From contig CAKUKM010000067.1 in NCBI GenBank assembly GCA_934663595.1, positions 1-6,024 on the forward strand: 6,024 nt of DNA. The letters run 5' to 3'. Both the position numbers and the translations under genes were made by a program. Positions within the stretch are counted from its first letter, which is position 1, and each line of letters starts with the position of its first letter. The stretch comes from an uncultured Clostridia bacterium. GTDB lineage: Bacteria > Bacillota > Clostridia > Christensenellales > Aristaeellaceae. The notes beneath the pieces are model-generated. The model made no database searches, was not told where the DNA came from, and worked only from the letters and a program-made list of their open reading frames with translations. Of the stretch, positions 1-5,588 are shown piece by piece.

Positions 1-104
1 ACGACGCGCTCCATATGTTCGATAAAGGAACCATAAATTCTGGGGTCGATTTTGCCGATGGGAAACGCGGCGTCAAGCGTAAGTCTGGCGGCTCTCTTTT
101 CCAT
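1..104 (-). CDS. GH51 alpha-L-arabinofuranosidase, N-terminal fragment (cut by window edge)
   Basis: Reading the minus strand from the ATG at 104-102 gives an open frame to the window edge. It begins MEKRAARLTLDAAF and continues through PIGKIDPRIYGSFIEHMERV. The stretch IDPRIYGSFIEH is the characteristic N-terminal signature of GH51 alpha-L-arabinofuranosidases (AbfA type), in which the first strand of the catalytic barrel follows a short beta-sandwich strand. The family removes terminal alpha-L-arabinofuranosyl groups from arabinan, arabinoxylan and their oligosaccharides, usually in the cytoplasm. No signal peptide is visible, which agrees with an intracellular enzyme. The start is supported by AAGGAG at 118-113 on the minus strand, 8 nt from the ATG. 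The gene is divergent from the sensor kinase gene and shares its control region. Only 34 complete codons of roughly 500 are visible, so the catalytic glutamates cannot be checked. Family assignment is strong; substrate is inferred. Confidence 0.85.
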   Translation of the reverse strand, partial: MEKRAARLTLDAAFPIGKIDPRIYGSFIEHMERV

Positions 105-148
105 GGGTGTCACTCCTTCGTCGGCTGCATTGCCGTTTTCTTGGTTGT

Positions 149-177
149 AATATATCAAAATGATGGCAGATTTACAA
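149..177 (-). promoter_or_regulatory. Sigma-A-type promoter for the GH51 gene
   Basis: On the minus strand a TTGTAA -35 box (plus-strand 172-177) and a TATATT -10 box (149-154) are separated by exactly 17 bp. The -10 box matches consensus at 5 of 6 positions and the -35 box at 4 of 6. Transcription would start near 142, giving a leader of roughly 38 nt that contains the AAGGAG ribosome binding site. Seen in sequence; promoter activity is inferred. Confidence 0.6.
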
Positions 178-188
178 TATAGACGGTT

Positions 189-231
189 GCAATTTTATAT
201 AAAACGATTGCTCTACGCCCATTGTGCAATG
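189..231. promoter_or_regulatory. Candidate operator cluster in the divergent control region
   Basis: This AT-rich stretch lies between the two divergent promoters. It holds GCAAT at 189-193, ATTGC at 207-211 and GCAAT at 226-230, with centres 18 and 19 bp apart and alternating orientation. The last copy is part of a 12-bp dyad (CATTG, TG, CAATG; 220-231) that ends 7 bp before the -35 box of the kinase promoter, a typical activator position. A perfect 12-bp AT palindrome, TTTTATATAAAA, sits at 193-204. A further ATTGC lies at 129-133 in the leader of the GH51 gene. No known operator consensus is recognised, so the bound protein is unknown; an AraC-type response regulator partnering the sensor kinase is one possibility. 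Confidence 0.35.
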
Positions 232-238
232 AATTTAT

Positions 239-267
239 TTTACTTTATGGAATAGGAATGCTATAAT
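239..267 (+). promoter_or_regulatory. Strong extended -10 promoter for the sensor-kinase operon
   Basis: A TTTACT -35 box (239-244, 4 of 6 consensus) and a perfect TATAAT -10 box (262-267) are 17 bp apart. TG at 259-260, one base before the -10, makes it an extended -10 promoter. Transcription would begin near 274, leaving a short leader of about 26 nt that contains the AAGGAG site at 289-294. No riboswitch or leader peptide fits in that space, so control is most likely at initiation. Confidence 0.75.
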
Positions 268-299
268 TTTTCCAGCAGGCCGGCAAAGAAGGAGTATGT

Positions 300-2099
300 A
301 TGAAGGAAAAAGGAAAGAAGCGCAAGCTTTCGCTGTTGCTCACGATCTGTATAATGTTGTTTTTATTGTGCATGGTTACGTGCGTGGCGGTTTTCGGCGT
401 CGTGACCAACCAGACGCATCGGATGCTGGTTGAAAACGCCGGCGAGGATCTGATCGATACGGCGAACGAGGCGATTTCGGGATTGGAAAAGCAGCTGGCG
501 GTGCTGAAGGACCGGCTTTTGTATTTGACGGAGAACAACCGCATCATTTCCTATCTGAAATATTATGACGAACAGGCGCCCCTGACGCGGTACAATATGG
601 AGCGCTCGATTCAAAACCTGATCGAAAACGCCGCGTTTCTCGATTCGATGACGCTGGATATCCTGATCATGAATCGGCAAACGGTGCTGAACAACATGAA
701 ATGGGGCACTCTGGATCCGGGTTTTCCCGATACGGAGCCGGAATGGTATCTCAGGATGGAAGCGGACCCCAAATTTCAGGTATTCGTGGTCAATCTGTCG
801 TTTTATAAAAACAGCCGCCTGTCCAATATGAACGCCGTGGGCATGGGCCTTCCGGTATTCAGCTACGACGGCACCTATGTGGGCGCGGTATTTCTGTTTC
901 TGGATGCGGAAGCGCTGCGCGGCATTCCGCTGGGCAGCAAGGAGATCAAGAGCGACGAGGCGTATTATCTCGTGAATTCCAAGGATGAAATCATCGTTTC
1001 GTTCTCCTCCGAGGGCGACGATTCGATTGCGCCCGCGCGCCTTGGCGATCTTCCGCTTCTCTCGCTTCAGACGTTCTGCGGCATGTCCAACGACGTGCTG
1101 CTGAATATGGACGAAGTCTGGGTGGAGGCGGAGGTCTTCAACAACGATTGCCGAATCATTGCCTATCGCTCGCTCATGGGCATTCACGAGCAGCTGAGCG
1201 CGCTGAAGATTCGCGATATCGCGATCATTCTGATGACGACGCTGCTCACCTGCCTTCTCTTCGCGGGCGTTTACCTCTTTCTCAACAAGAAAATGCACGC
1301 ATATCTCGAATACCTCGTGGAAATCGAGACGTTCAACGCGCAGCCCAAGGAAATGCTGTTTCAGGAGGCGGATGACCTCGCGCAAAAATTCCATCATCTG
1401 GTCAAGGATCTGCGCACCGCCACCGAGCGCAACTACACCTATGAACTGGAGCACAGCCGGATGCGCCTGGACACGCTGATTGCGCAGATCAACCCGCATT
1501 TCCTGTTCAACACCCTGCAATTCCTTCAATCGGAAATCATGTATGGCGATCGCAAGCGGGCAAACGGCATGCTGCTTTCGCTGAGCAGGCTCTTCCGCTT
1601 TTCGCTCGATACGAAGGAATATGTATCGACCGTTCAGGAGGAAATCGCGTTTACCAGGGATTATTTGAGCATTTGCCAGCAGTGCTATGCCGGCCAGCTG
1701 GATGTGCGCATCGAGGTCGATCCGGAGCTCTATCCATTGATCGTTCCGAAATTTTTCATCCAGCCGATTGCCGAAAATTCCATTAAGCACGGCTTCGGGG
1801 GCACTCCGTATCAGGGAAGTCTGTCGATTCTCGGCAAGCGCGACCGCGACACGATTGTCTTTACCATTGAAGACAACGGCCACGGCATTTCTCCGGCGGC
1901 GCTGGACGAATTGCGTGCATCCATCGACGGCATCAAAAAGGAAAACGGATCCCGGCCCAGGATCGGCCTTGCGAATATTCGCCAGCGGCTGAAGCTGTTC
2001 TTCGGGGAGCGCTTTTCGATGTGGATTGAATCGGATGAGAATCGCTTCTTCCGAGTAACGATTGTCATTCCCGTAATTACCAGCGATCAAAGGCCATGA
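300..2099 (+). CDS. YesM/LytS-class membrane sensor histidine kinase
   Basis: This 599-residue protein is a two-component sensor kinase. Residues 1-10 are basic, followed by a membrane segment at about 11-36. A large extracytoplasmic sensor region (about 37-303, probably Cache-like as in this family) leads to a second membrane segment at about 307-328. The His_kinase domain typical of YesM/LytS proteins follows, with the phospho-acceptor His400 in QINPHFLFN (396-404). The HATPase domain shows the N box QPIAENSIKHGF (488-499), DNGHGI (525-530) and GLANIRQRL (556-564), so the kinase looks intact. The linker at 329-385 is about HAMP length but lacks a clear HAMP Pro/Glu pattern. The start is set by AAGGAG at 289-294, 5 nt upstream; an ATG at 296 is out of frame. 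Relatives usually sit beside a YesN-like AraC response regulator and sense sugars or oligosaccharides, sometimes through binding proteins. Here the next gene is a sugar kinase, so the partner regulator must lie elsewhere. The ligand is unknown. Confidence 0.92.
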   Translation: MKEKGKKRKLSLLLTICIMLFLLCMVTCVAVFGVVTNQTHRMLVENAGEDLIDTANEAISGLEKQLAVLKDRLLYLTENNRIISYLKYYDEQAPLTRYNMERSIQNLIENAAFLDSMTLDILIMNRQTVLNNMKWGTLDPGFPDTEPEWYLRMEADPKFQVFVVNLSFYKNSRLSNMNAVGMGLPVFSYDGTYVGAVFLFLDAEALRGIPLGSKEIKSDEAYYLVNSKDEIIVSFSSEGDDSIAPARLGDLPLLSLQTFCGMSNDVLLNMDEVWVEAEVFNNDCRIIAYRSLMGIHEQLSALKIRDIAIILMTTLLTCLLFAGVYLFLNKKMHAYLEYLVEIETFNAQPKEMLFQEADDLAQKFHHLVKDLRTATERNYTYELEHSRMRLDTLIAQINPHFLFNTLQFLQSEIMYGDRKRANGMLLSLSRLFRFSLDTKEYVSTVQEEIAFTRDYLSICQQCYAGQLDVRIEVDPELYPLIVPKFFIQPIAENSIKHGFGGTPYQGSLSILGKRDRDTIVFTIEDNGHGISPAALDELRASIDGIKKENGSRPRIGLANIRQRLKLFFGERFSMWIESDENRFFRVTIVIPVITSDQRP

Positions 2100-2115
2100 G
2101 CAGGGAGGAATCAAC

Positions 2116-3576
2116 ATGAAACGATGTGTTCTCGGCGTCGATATGGGCTCCACCAACACCAAGGCGATCGCCTCCGACCTGGAGGGCCGCCAGATCGCAT
2201 ATGCCAGCCGCCGCACGCAGATGCACAGCAGCCGGCGCGGCTTTTACGAATACGATCTGGAGGAAATGTGGGAAAGCGCGCTCGCGTGTCTGAAGGAGGT
2301 CGCCGAACAGATTTGCGATTGGGAGGTATGCGCCATCGGCGTTTCATCGCTGGGCGAAACGAACGTGCTCGCCGATGCGGAGGGAAAGCCGCTCCACCGG
2401 GCGATTGCATGGTTTGATCTGCGCGCCGCGGAACAGGAAAAGCGCGTGCGGGCGCTCCGCTCCGATCGCGAAATATACCGGCGCTCCGGGCAATTCCTGT
2501 CCCCCAAATTCGGCCTGTGCAAGCTGATGTGGATTCTGGATTCAGAGCCGGAGCTGCTTCTTCGCGCGAAACACTTCTTCAGCGTTGAGGATTTTATTCT
2601 CCATCGCCTCTCCGGCGCCGCCGCGACGGACGCTTCCATTGCGTCGCGCTCGCTTTGCTATGACATTCGAAAGCGCCAATGGGATGCGGAGCTTTTAAGC
2701 GAACTGGGCATTCCCGCCGGGCTCTTCCCCGAGGTGCTGGAGGGCGGAAGCGTTGCCGGGACGCTGCTTCCGGAGGTCGCCCGCTTCTGCGGTCTGCGGA
2801 GCGGAATTCCCGTTTGCACGGGCGGACATGATCATGCGTGCGCGCTCGTGGCTTCCGGCGCTTATCGGCAATCCTCCGTTCTGGATTCCATGGGGACCTC
2901 GGAAACGACGATCTGCGCGCTGAAAACGCCGGTGGACGAAGCGCAGGGATTTGCAAACGGCATCTGCTGCTATCCGCATTTCGGGCAAAAGCCGTATCGC
3001 GCGATTACGTCGATGCAGGCGTGCGGCGCTTCGGTGGAATGGTTTCTTCGCGCATTTGGCGCGCCGGAGGGCGACGTGTATCCCTCGCTGTTTCGCGAAG
3101 CCGCCTCTGCGAACGCCTTGGACACGCCGATTTATGTTCCGTATATAAGAGGCCTGCAGGAAAATTCCCGCGCGGCGGGCTCTTTCACCGGATTGAAGGA
3201 CGCGCACGAACGCCGCCACATGATTCGCGCGCTGATGGAGGGGCTCTGCTTTGGATTGCGCGATCGCCTGGAGAGCTACGAGCGGACGCAGCATTGCCGA
3301 TTTGATTCGCTGCGCGTCGTGGGCGGACTTGCGCAGTCGGAATGGTTTCTCACCGTCAAGGCGAGCGCGCTGAACCGGCCGCTGGAAGCGCCTGCATGTA
3401 CGGAGGCGGCGGCGATGGGCGCGGCGATGCTGGCCGGAAGGGCCGTGAATGCAATTGCGCTGGAGGATATTTCGGTAAAGGTTGCGCGGCGCTACGATCC
3501 CGACCCGGCGCTTGCGGAGATTTACGCCCGGAAATATCCGGAATATTTAAGCGCGGCGCGCTTTGCCAATCAATGA
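2116..3576 (+). CDS. FGGY-family carbohydrate kinase (ketose kinase, substrate not assigned)
   Basis: This 486-residue cytoplasmic protein is an ATP-dependent sugar kinase of the FGGY family, usual length about 480-550. The N-terminal FGGY domain begins with the phosphate-binding motif GVDMGSTNTK (7-16) and contains AWFDLRA (98-104). The motif GGHDHACAL (236-244) carries the expected catalytic base, Asp239. The C-terminal domain has DSMGTSET (257-264), the nucleotide-site stretch VVGGLAQSEWF (401-411) and EAAAMGAAMLAG (430-441). The GGHDH form is found in poorly characterised FGGY kinases rather than in canonical AraB, and the protein is shorter than AraB (about 560). It probably phosphorylates the ketose made by the downstream isomerase. 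It starts 16 nt after the sensor-kinase stop; AGGGAGG at 2102-2108 lies 7 nt before the ATG, so the two genes are surely cotranscribed. Family is certain; L-ribulose, L-xylulose, L-fuculose or another ketose are all possible substrates. Confidence 0.9.
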   Translation: MKRCVLGVDMGSTNTKAIASDLEGRQIAYASRRTQMHSSRRGFYEYDLEEMWESALACLKEVAEQICDWEVCAIGVSSLGETNVLADAEGKPLHRAIAWFDLRAAEQEKRVRALRSDREIYRRSGQFLSPKFGLCKLMWILDSEPELLLRAKHFFSVEDFILHRLSGAAATDASIASRSLCYDIRKRQWDAELLSELGIPAGLFPEVLEGGSVAGTLLPEVARFCGLRSGIPVCTGGHDHACALVASGAYRQSSVLDSMGTSETTICALKTPVDEAQGFANGICCYPHFGQKPYRAITSMQACGASVEWFLRAFGAPEGDVYPSLFREAASANALDTPIYVPYIRGLQENSRAAGSFTGLKDAHERRHMIRALMEGLCFGLRDRLESYERTQHCRFDSLRVVGGLAQSEWFLTVKASALNRPLEAPACTEAAAMGAAMLAGRAVNAIALEDISVKVARRYDPDPALAEIYARKYPEYLSAARFANQ

Positions 3577-3619
3577 GCAATATTCTCCATGCCGCGGATG
3601 AAATGAACAATATCCTTTC

Positions 3620-3649
3620 TTGCCAATTCCGGGGCGGAAAGCGTATGCT
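3620..3649 (+). promoter_or_regulatory. Possible internal promoter before the isomerase gene
   Basis: TTGCCA (3620-3625, 5 of 6 consensus) and TATGCT (3644-3649, 4 of 6) are 18 bp apart in the 109-nt gap between the sugar kinase and the isomerase. A start near 3656 would leave a leader of about 30 nt with AAGGAG at 3672-3677. The gap has no convincing terminator, so read-through from upstream is also expected. Weak evidence. Confidence 0.3.
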
Positions 3650-3685
3650 TGAATTATCAGAAAAACGCCGAAAGGAGAAAGATTC

Positions 3686-5098
3686 ATGCTGAACCGTTTT
3701 ACCACAGATCGCCGCGGAATCAAGCTCGGAGTCGCGCCGGTTCGCCGCACCGCATGGACGCATAAGCCCTTTAACCTGCCCGTCGCCATCGCCTACAAGG
3801 AAAAGATACTCGCCGCGCTGCAGGCGTTTGATTGCGAAATTCTTTCGCTGGAAGGGTTGACCGAGGACGGCCTGCTGTTCAACGTCGAGGATGCGGATCG
3901 CGTGGCGGACGTATTCATTCGCGAAAATGTCGACGCCGTATTCGTTCCGCACTGCAACTTTGGCAGCGAGGAATCCGTTGCCCGGCTGTGCAAAAAGGTC
4001 GGAAAGCCCGTTTTGCTGTGGGGGCCGAAGGACGAAATCAATCCGGAGGATTTCTATCGGTATCGCGACAGCCAGTGCGGCCTGTTTGCAACCTCAAAGG
4101 TATTGAACATGTACGGCGTGCCGTTTACCTATATCGAGAACTGTTCCGTGGACGATCCGACGTTCGCCGAAGGCTTTCAGCGCTTTCTGGCGGTGGTCAG
4201 CGTTGTCAAGGCGTTTCGCAATCTGCGCATTGGGCAGATCGGCGCGCGCCCCGCGCCGTTCGCCTCCGTAAAATGCAATGAAATGGAGCTTCTGCAGAAA
4301 TTCGGCATCGAGATTCTGCCGATGACCATGACCGATCTGCGCGCGCGGCTGGAAAAATACAGGAAAGAAAACGGCGAATCGATTCTCCGCGAATGCGCCG
4401 AAATGCGCGAGCGCTTTGAATCCTCGTGCATTTCCGATGAAAAAATGCGCGATATCGTCGTGCTGAAGCGCACCGTAGAGCAATGGGCGGAGGAAGAGCG
4501 GCTGTCGGCGGTTGCGACGCAATGCTGGGGGCCGATGGTGGAAACGGCGGGCGTCATGCCCTGCTTTGCGCTGAGCGAGGTTTGCGACGACGGCCTTCCG
4601 TTCATCTGCGAAGAGGACGTTCACGGGGCGATTACCGCCGTTCTCGCCATGGCGGCGACGCGCTATGAAGAGCCGATCTTCCTTGCGGATATTACCATTC
4701 GCCATCCCGAAAACCCAAATGCCGAGCTGCTTTGGCATTGCGGCGTTTTTGCCAAGAGTCTCGCCCGATATCCCGATCAGCTGCGAATCGCCAATCACTA
4801 CAACCGGCTCTGTCCGGCAGTGGGCGAATGGGAGCTGAAGGAGGGACTGCTGAATATCCTGCGCTTCGATGGATTTACGAATGATTATCGCCTGCTTCTG
4901 GGAAAAGCGCAGGGAATTTCAGGACCCAAAACCGTGGGCGCATATCTCTGGATGGAGGTCGACGATTGGAGCCGCTGGGAAAAGAAACTGATTTACGGCC
5001 CGTATATTCACCATTGCGTAGGCATTTATCGCGATATCCGCAATATTCTCGAAGAAGCCTGCCGATACATTCCGGGACTCGAGCCGGATCGCGTGTAG
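3686..5098 (+). CDS. L-fucose/L-arabinose isomerase-family protein (COG2407-like sugar isomerase)
   Basis: This 470-residue cytoplasmic protein belongs to the broad L-fucose/L-arabinose isomerase group, which interconverts aldoses and ketoses using a divalent metal. The N-terminal part (about 10-180) opens with RRGIKLGVAPVRR and has alternating hydrophobic strands such as VDAVFVPHCNFG (82-93), as in the family's Rossmann-like domains. The catalytic region shows TQCWGPMVE (278-286), GVMPCF (289-294), GLPFICEEDVHGAIT (303-317) and LLWHCGVF (348-355). By position, likely metal ligands are Glu286, Asp311 and a C-terminal histidine in YIHHCVG (His442 or His443), matching the Glu/Asp/His set of FucI; this is inferred without an alignment. 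The protein is shorter than E. coli FucI (about 590) and AraA (about 500) and is not an obvious orthologue of either. AAGGAG at 3672-3677, 8 nt upstream, supports the start. It follows the FGGY kinase and precedes a strong terminator. The substrate could be L-arabinose, given the GH51 neighbour, or another sugar. Confidence 0.82.
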   Translation: MLNRFTTDRRGIKLGVAPVRRTAWTHKPFNLPVAIAYKEKILAALQAFDCEILSLEGLTEDGLLFNVEDADRVADVFIRENVDAVFVPHCNFGSEESVARLCKKVGKPVLLWGPKDEINPEDFYRYRDSQCGLFATSKVLNMYGVPFTYIENCSVDDPTFAEGFQRFLAVVSVVKAFRNLRIGQIGARPAPFASVKCNEMELLQKFGIEILPMTMTDLRARLEKYRKENGESILRECAEMRERFESSCISDEKMRDIVVLKRTVEQWAEEERLSAVATQCWGPMVETAGVMPCFALSEVCDDGLPFICEEDVHGAITAVLAMAATRYEEPIFLADITIRHPENPNAELLWHCGVFAKSLARYPDQLRIANHYNRLCPAVGEWELKEGLLNILRFDGFTNDYRLLLGKAQGISGPKTVGAYLWMEVDDWSRWEKKLIYGPYIHHCVGIYRDIRNILEEACRYIPGLEPDRV

Positions 5099-5138
5099 GC
5101 TGGGCCTCCAGCCAGTTGCTGCCGCGCTTGGTCGCGAC

Positions 5139-5167
5139 GATTTTAAGTCGGGAAGCGACTCAAAATC
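5139..5167. repeat. Hairpin-forming inverted repeat after the isomerase gene
   Basis: GATTTT-A-AGTCG (5139-5150) and CGACT-C-AAAATC (5156-5167) form a 12-position stem around a 5-nt loop, GGAAG. The only mismatch in a plus-strand transcript is A5145 opposite C5161; in a minus-strand transcript the same pair becomes a G-U wobble and the stem is complete. No T-run follows on either strand, so it is not an intrinsic terminator. An 8-bp palindrome GTCGCGAC (5131-5138) abuts it. Function unknown. Confidence 0.6.
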
Positions 5168-5204
5168 TGACTGGTTCGAAGCGGCACCCTCTTCCCAATT
5201 TCCC

Positions 5205-5245
5205 GCAAATTGCACCGGACAACGGTGCAATTTGCTTTCTTTTTT
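5205..5245 (+). terminator. Rho-independent terminator of the operon
   Basis: A perfect 13-bp stem is formed by GCAAATTGCACCG (5205-5217) and CGGTGCAATTTGC (5223-5235) around the loop GACAA. It is followed by TTTCTTTTTT (5236-5245). It lies 107 nt after the isomerase stop codon. No T-run follows on the minus strand, so it acts in the plus direction only and ends the sensor kinase/sugar kinase/isomerase transcript before the IS. Confidence 0.93.
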
Positions 5246-5342
5246 ACTCTTTTCAATTGGAACCGACAAAAATAGTGCTCAAGCCGTCGCCATGGCGGCG
5301 CAAAGCGCGGCTAATTGGGAATAAGTTTCGCCTAATCACAAC
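5246..5342. other. Non-coding spacer, little recognisable content
   Basis: No frame here has a ribosome binding site with a plausible protein. The one structured element is the perfect 10-bp palindrome CGCCATGGCG (5288-5297) inside a near-palindrome at 5283-5299. It may be a decayed copy of the hairpin units that follow, because it lies about 90 bp before the first of them, but sequence similarity outside the GC-rich core is poor. Confidence 0.4.
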
Positions 5343-5478
5343 TCCGGGCAATCAAACGCAATAGCAATTGACCGGCGGCACTACCGCCAAAAATGAACCT
5401 GGAAAGTAAATGGAGTCGCTATCCGACTCTATTCCGGGCGATCAAACGCGCCAGCGATTGGCTGGCGGCGCTGCCGCC
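5343..5478. repeat. Imperfect direct repeat, two copies with a 90-bp period
   Basis: The 46-bp stretches at 5343-5388 and 5433-5478 match at 37 of 46 positions without gaps; 8 of the 9 differences are transitions. Both begin TCCGGGC and share ATCAAACGC, then ATTG, and end in a GC-rich hairpin. The first is GGCGG (5374-5378) with CCGCC (5384-5388), loop CACTA. The second is GGCGGC (5464-5469) with GCCGCC (5473-5478), loop GCT. In the second copy CGCCAGC (5449-5455) can also pair with GCTGGCG (5461-5467), which competes with the first pairing. After each core comes an A-rich segment ending in GAA. The arrangement resembles REP-type extragenic repeats, but no known family is recognised. Confidence 0.7.
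5409..5433 (+). repeat. Hairpin between the two repeat copies
   Basis: AATGGAGTCG (5409-5418) pairs with CGACTCTATT (5424-5433) over 10 positions, with one G-U wobble at 5412/5430 and the loop CTATC. The core AGTCG, five bases, CGACT is the same as in the hairpin at 5146-5160, but the loop differs. It has no T-run and is not a terminator. Confidence 0.6.
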
Positions 5479-5507
5479 CCCTAAAAACGAATCAAGAAAG
5501 CAACCGG

Positions 5508-5522
5508 CCAGCGGCACTGCCG
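5508..5522. repeat. Partial third copy of the repeat hairpin
   Basis: CCAGCGGCACTGCCG (5508-5522) matches CTGGCGGCGCTGCCG of the second repeat copy (5462-5476) at 12 of 15 positions, all differences being transitions. It folds as CGGC (5512-5515) with GCCG (5519-5522), loop ACT. The rest of a repeat unit is missing, and the IS begins within a few bases, so the copy may have been interrupted or truncated there. Confidence 0.45.
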
Positions 5523-5530
5523 TCCTTAGG

Positions 5531-5559
5531 TTGCGTCTACACGAGCCAAGTGGTATAAT
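5531..5559 (+). promoter_or_regulatory. Transposase promoter inside the IS end
   Basis: TTGCGT (5531-5536) and a perfect TATAAT (5554-5559) are 17 bp apart, and TG at 5551-5552 makes an extended -10. The -35 box matches consensus only at TTG. Its placement in the putative terminal repeat is common in insertion sequences, where transposase binding can repress its own promoter. Confidence 0.6.
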
Positions 5560-5588
5560 GACGCCATCACAGTAAAGAGGGTGTCGTC

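Noticed and set aside
105..299. Catabolite-responsive (cre) site or riboswitch in the divergent region
   Set aside because: No stretch matches the cre consensus convincingly, and the two leaders (about 26 and 38 nt) are too short for a riboswitch.
363..2216. A 617-codon open frame on the minus strand covering almost the whole sensor-kinase gene
   Set aside because: It mirrors a gene with clear kinase domains, crosses into the next gene, is rich in Arg, His, Gln and Ala as expected for an antisense shadow, and shows no recognisable domain. The codon composition of the sense gene explains the lack of stops.
2695..3294. Minus-strand and alternative plus-strand open frames inside the FGGY kinase
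   Set aside because: The kinase frame carries all family motifs from start to end; the others have biased composition and no supporting start signals or domains.
3577..3625. Terminator between the sugar kinase and the isomerase
   Set aside because: The only dyad is a short imperfect one around CCGCGG (near 3591-3596), and it is not followed by a T-run.
4094..4798. A 234-codon minus-strand frame inside the isomerase gene
   Set aside because: It is antisense to the conserved catalytic region and has no recognised domain, so it is treated as a shadow.
2116..5098. Naming the two metabolic genes araB and araA
   Set aside because: Lengths and motifs point to the broader FGGY and fucose-isomerase groups, not to the canonical arabinose enzymes, so a specific symbol would overstate the evidence.
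5343..5522. CRISPR array
   Set aside because: Only two to three imperfect copies with a 46-bp conserved part and 44-bp intervening DNA, internal hairpins, and no cas genes in view; this is not CRISPR spacing or conservation.
5393..5575. A 60-codon plus-strand frame in the repeat region
   Set aside because: There is no ribosome binding site before the ATG, the frame consists of the hairpin repeats and the IS end, and the first repeat copy has a stop in the corresponding frame.
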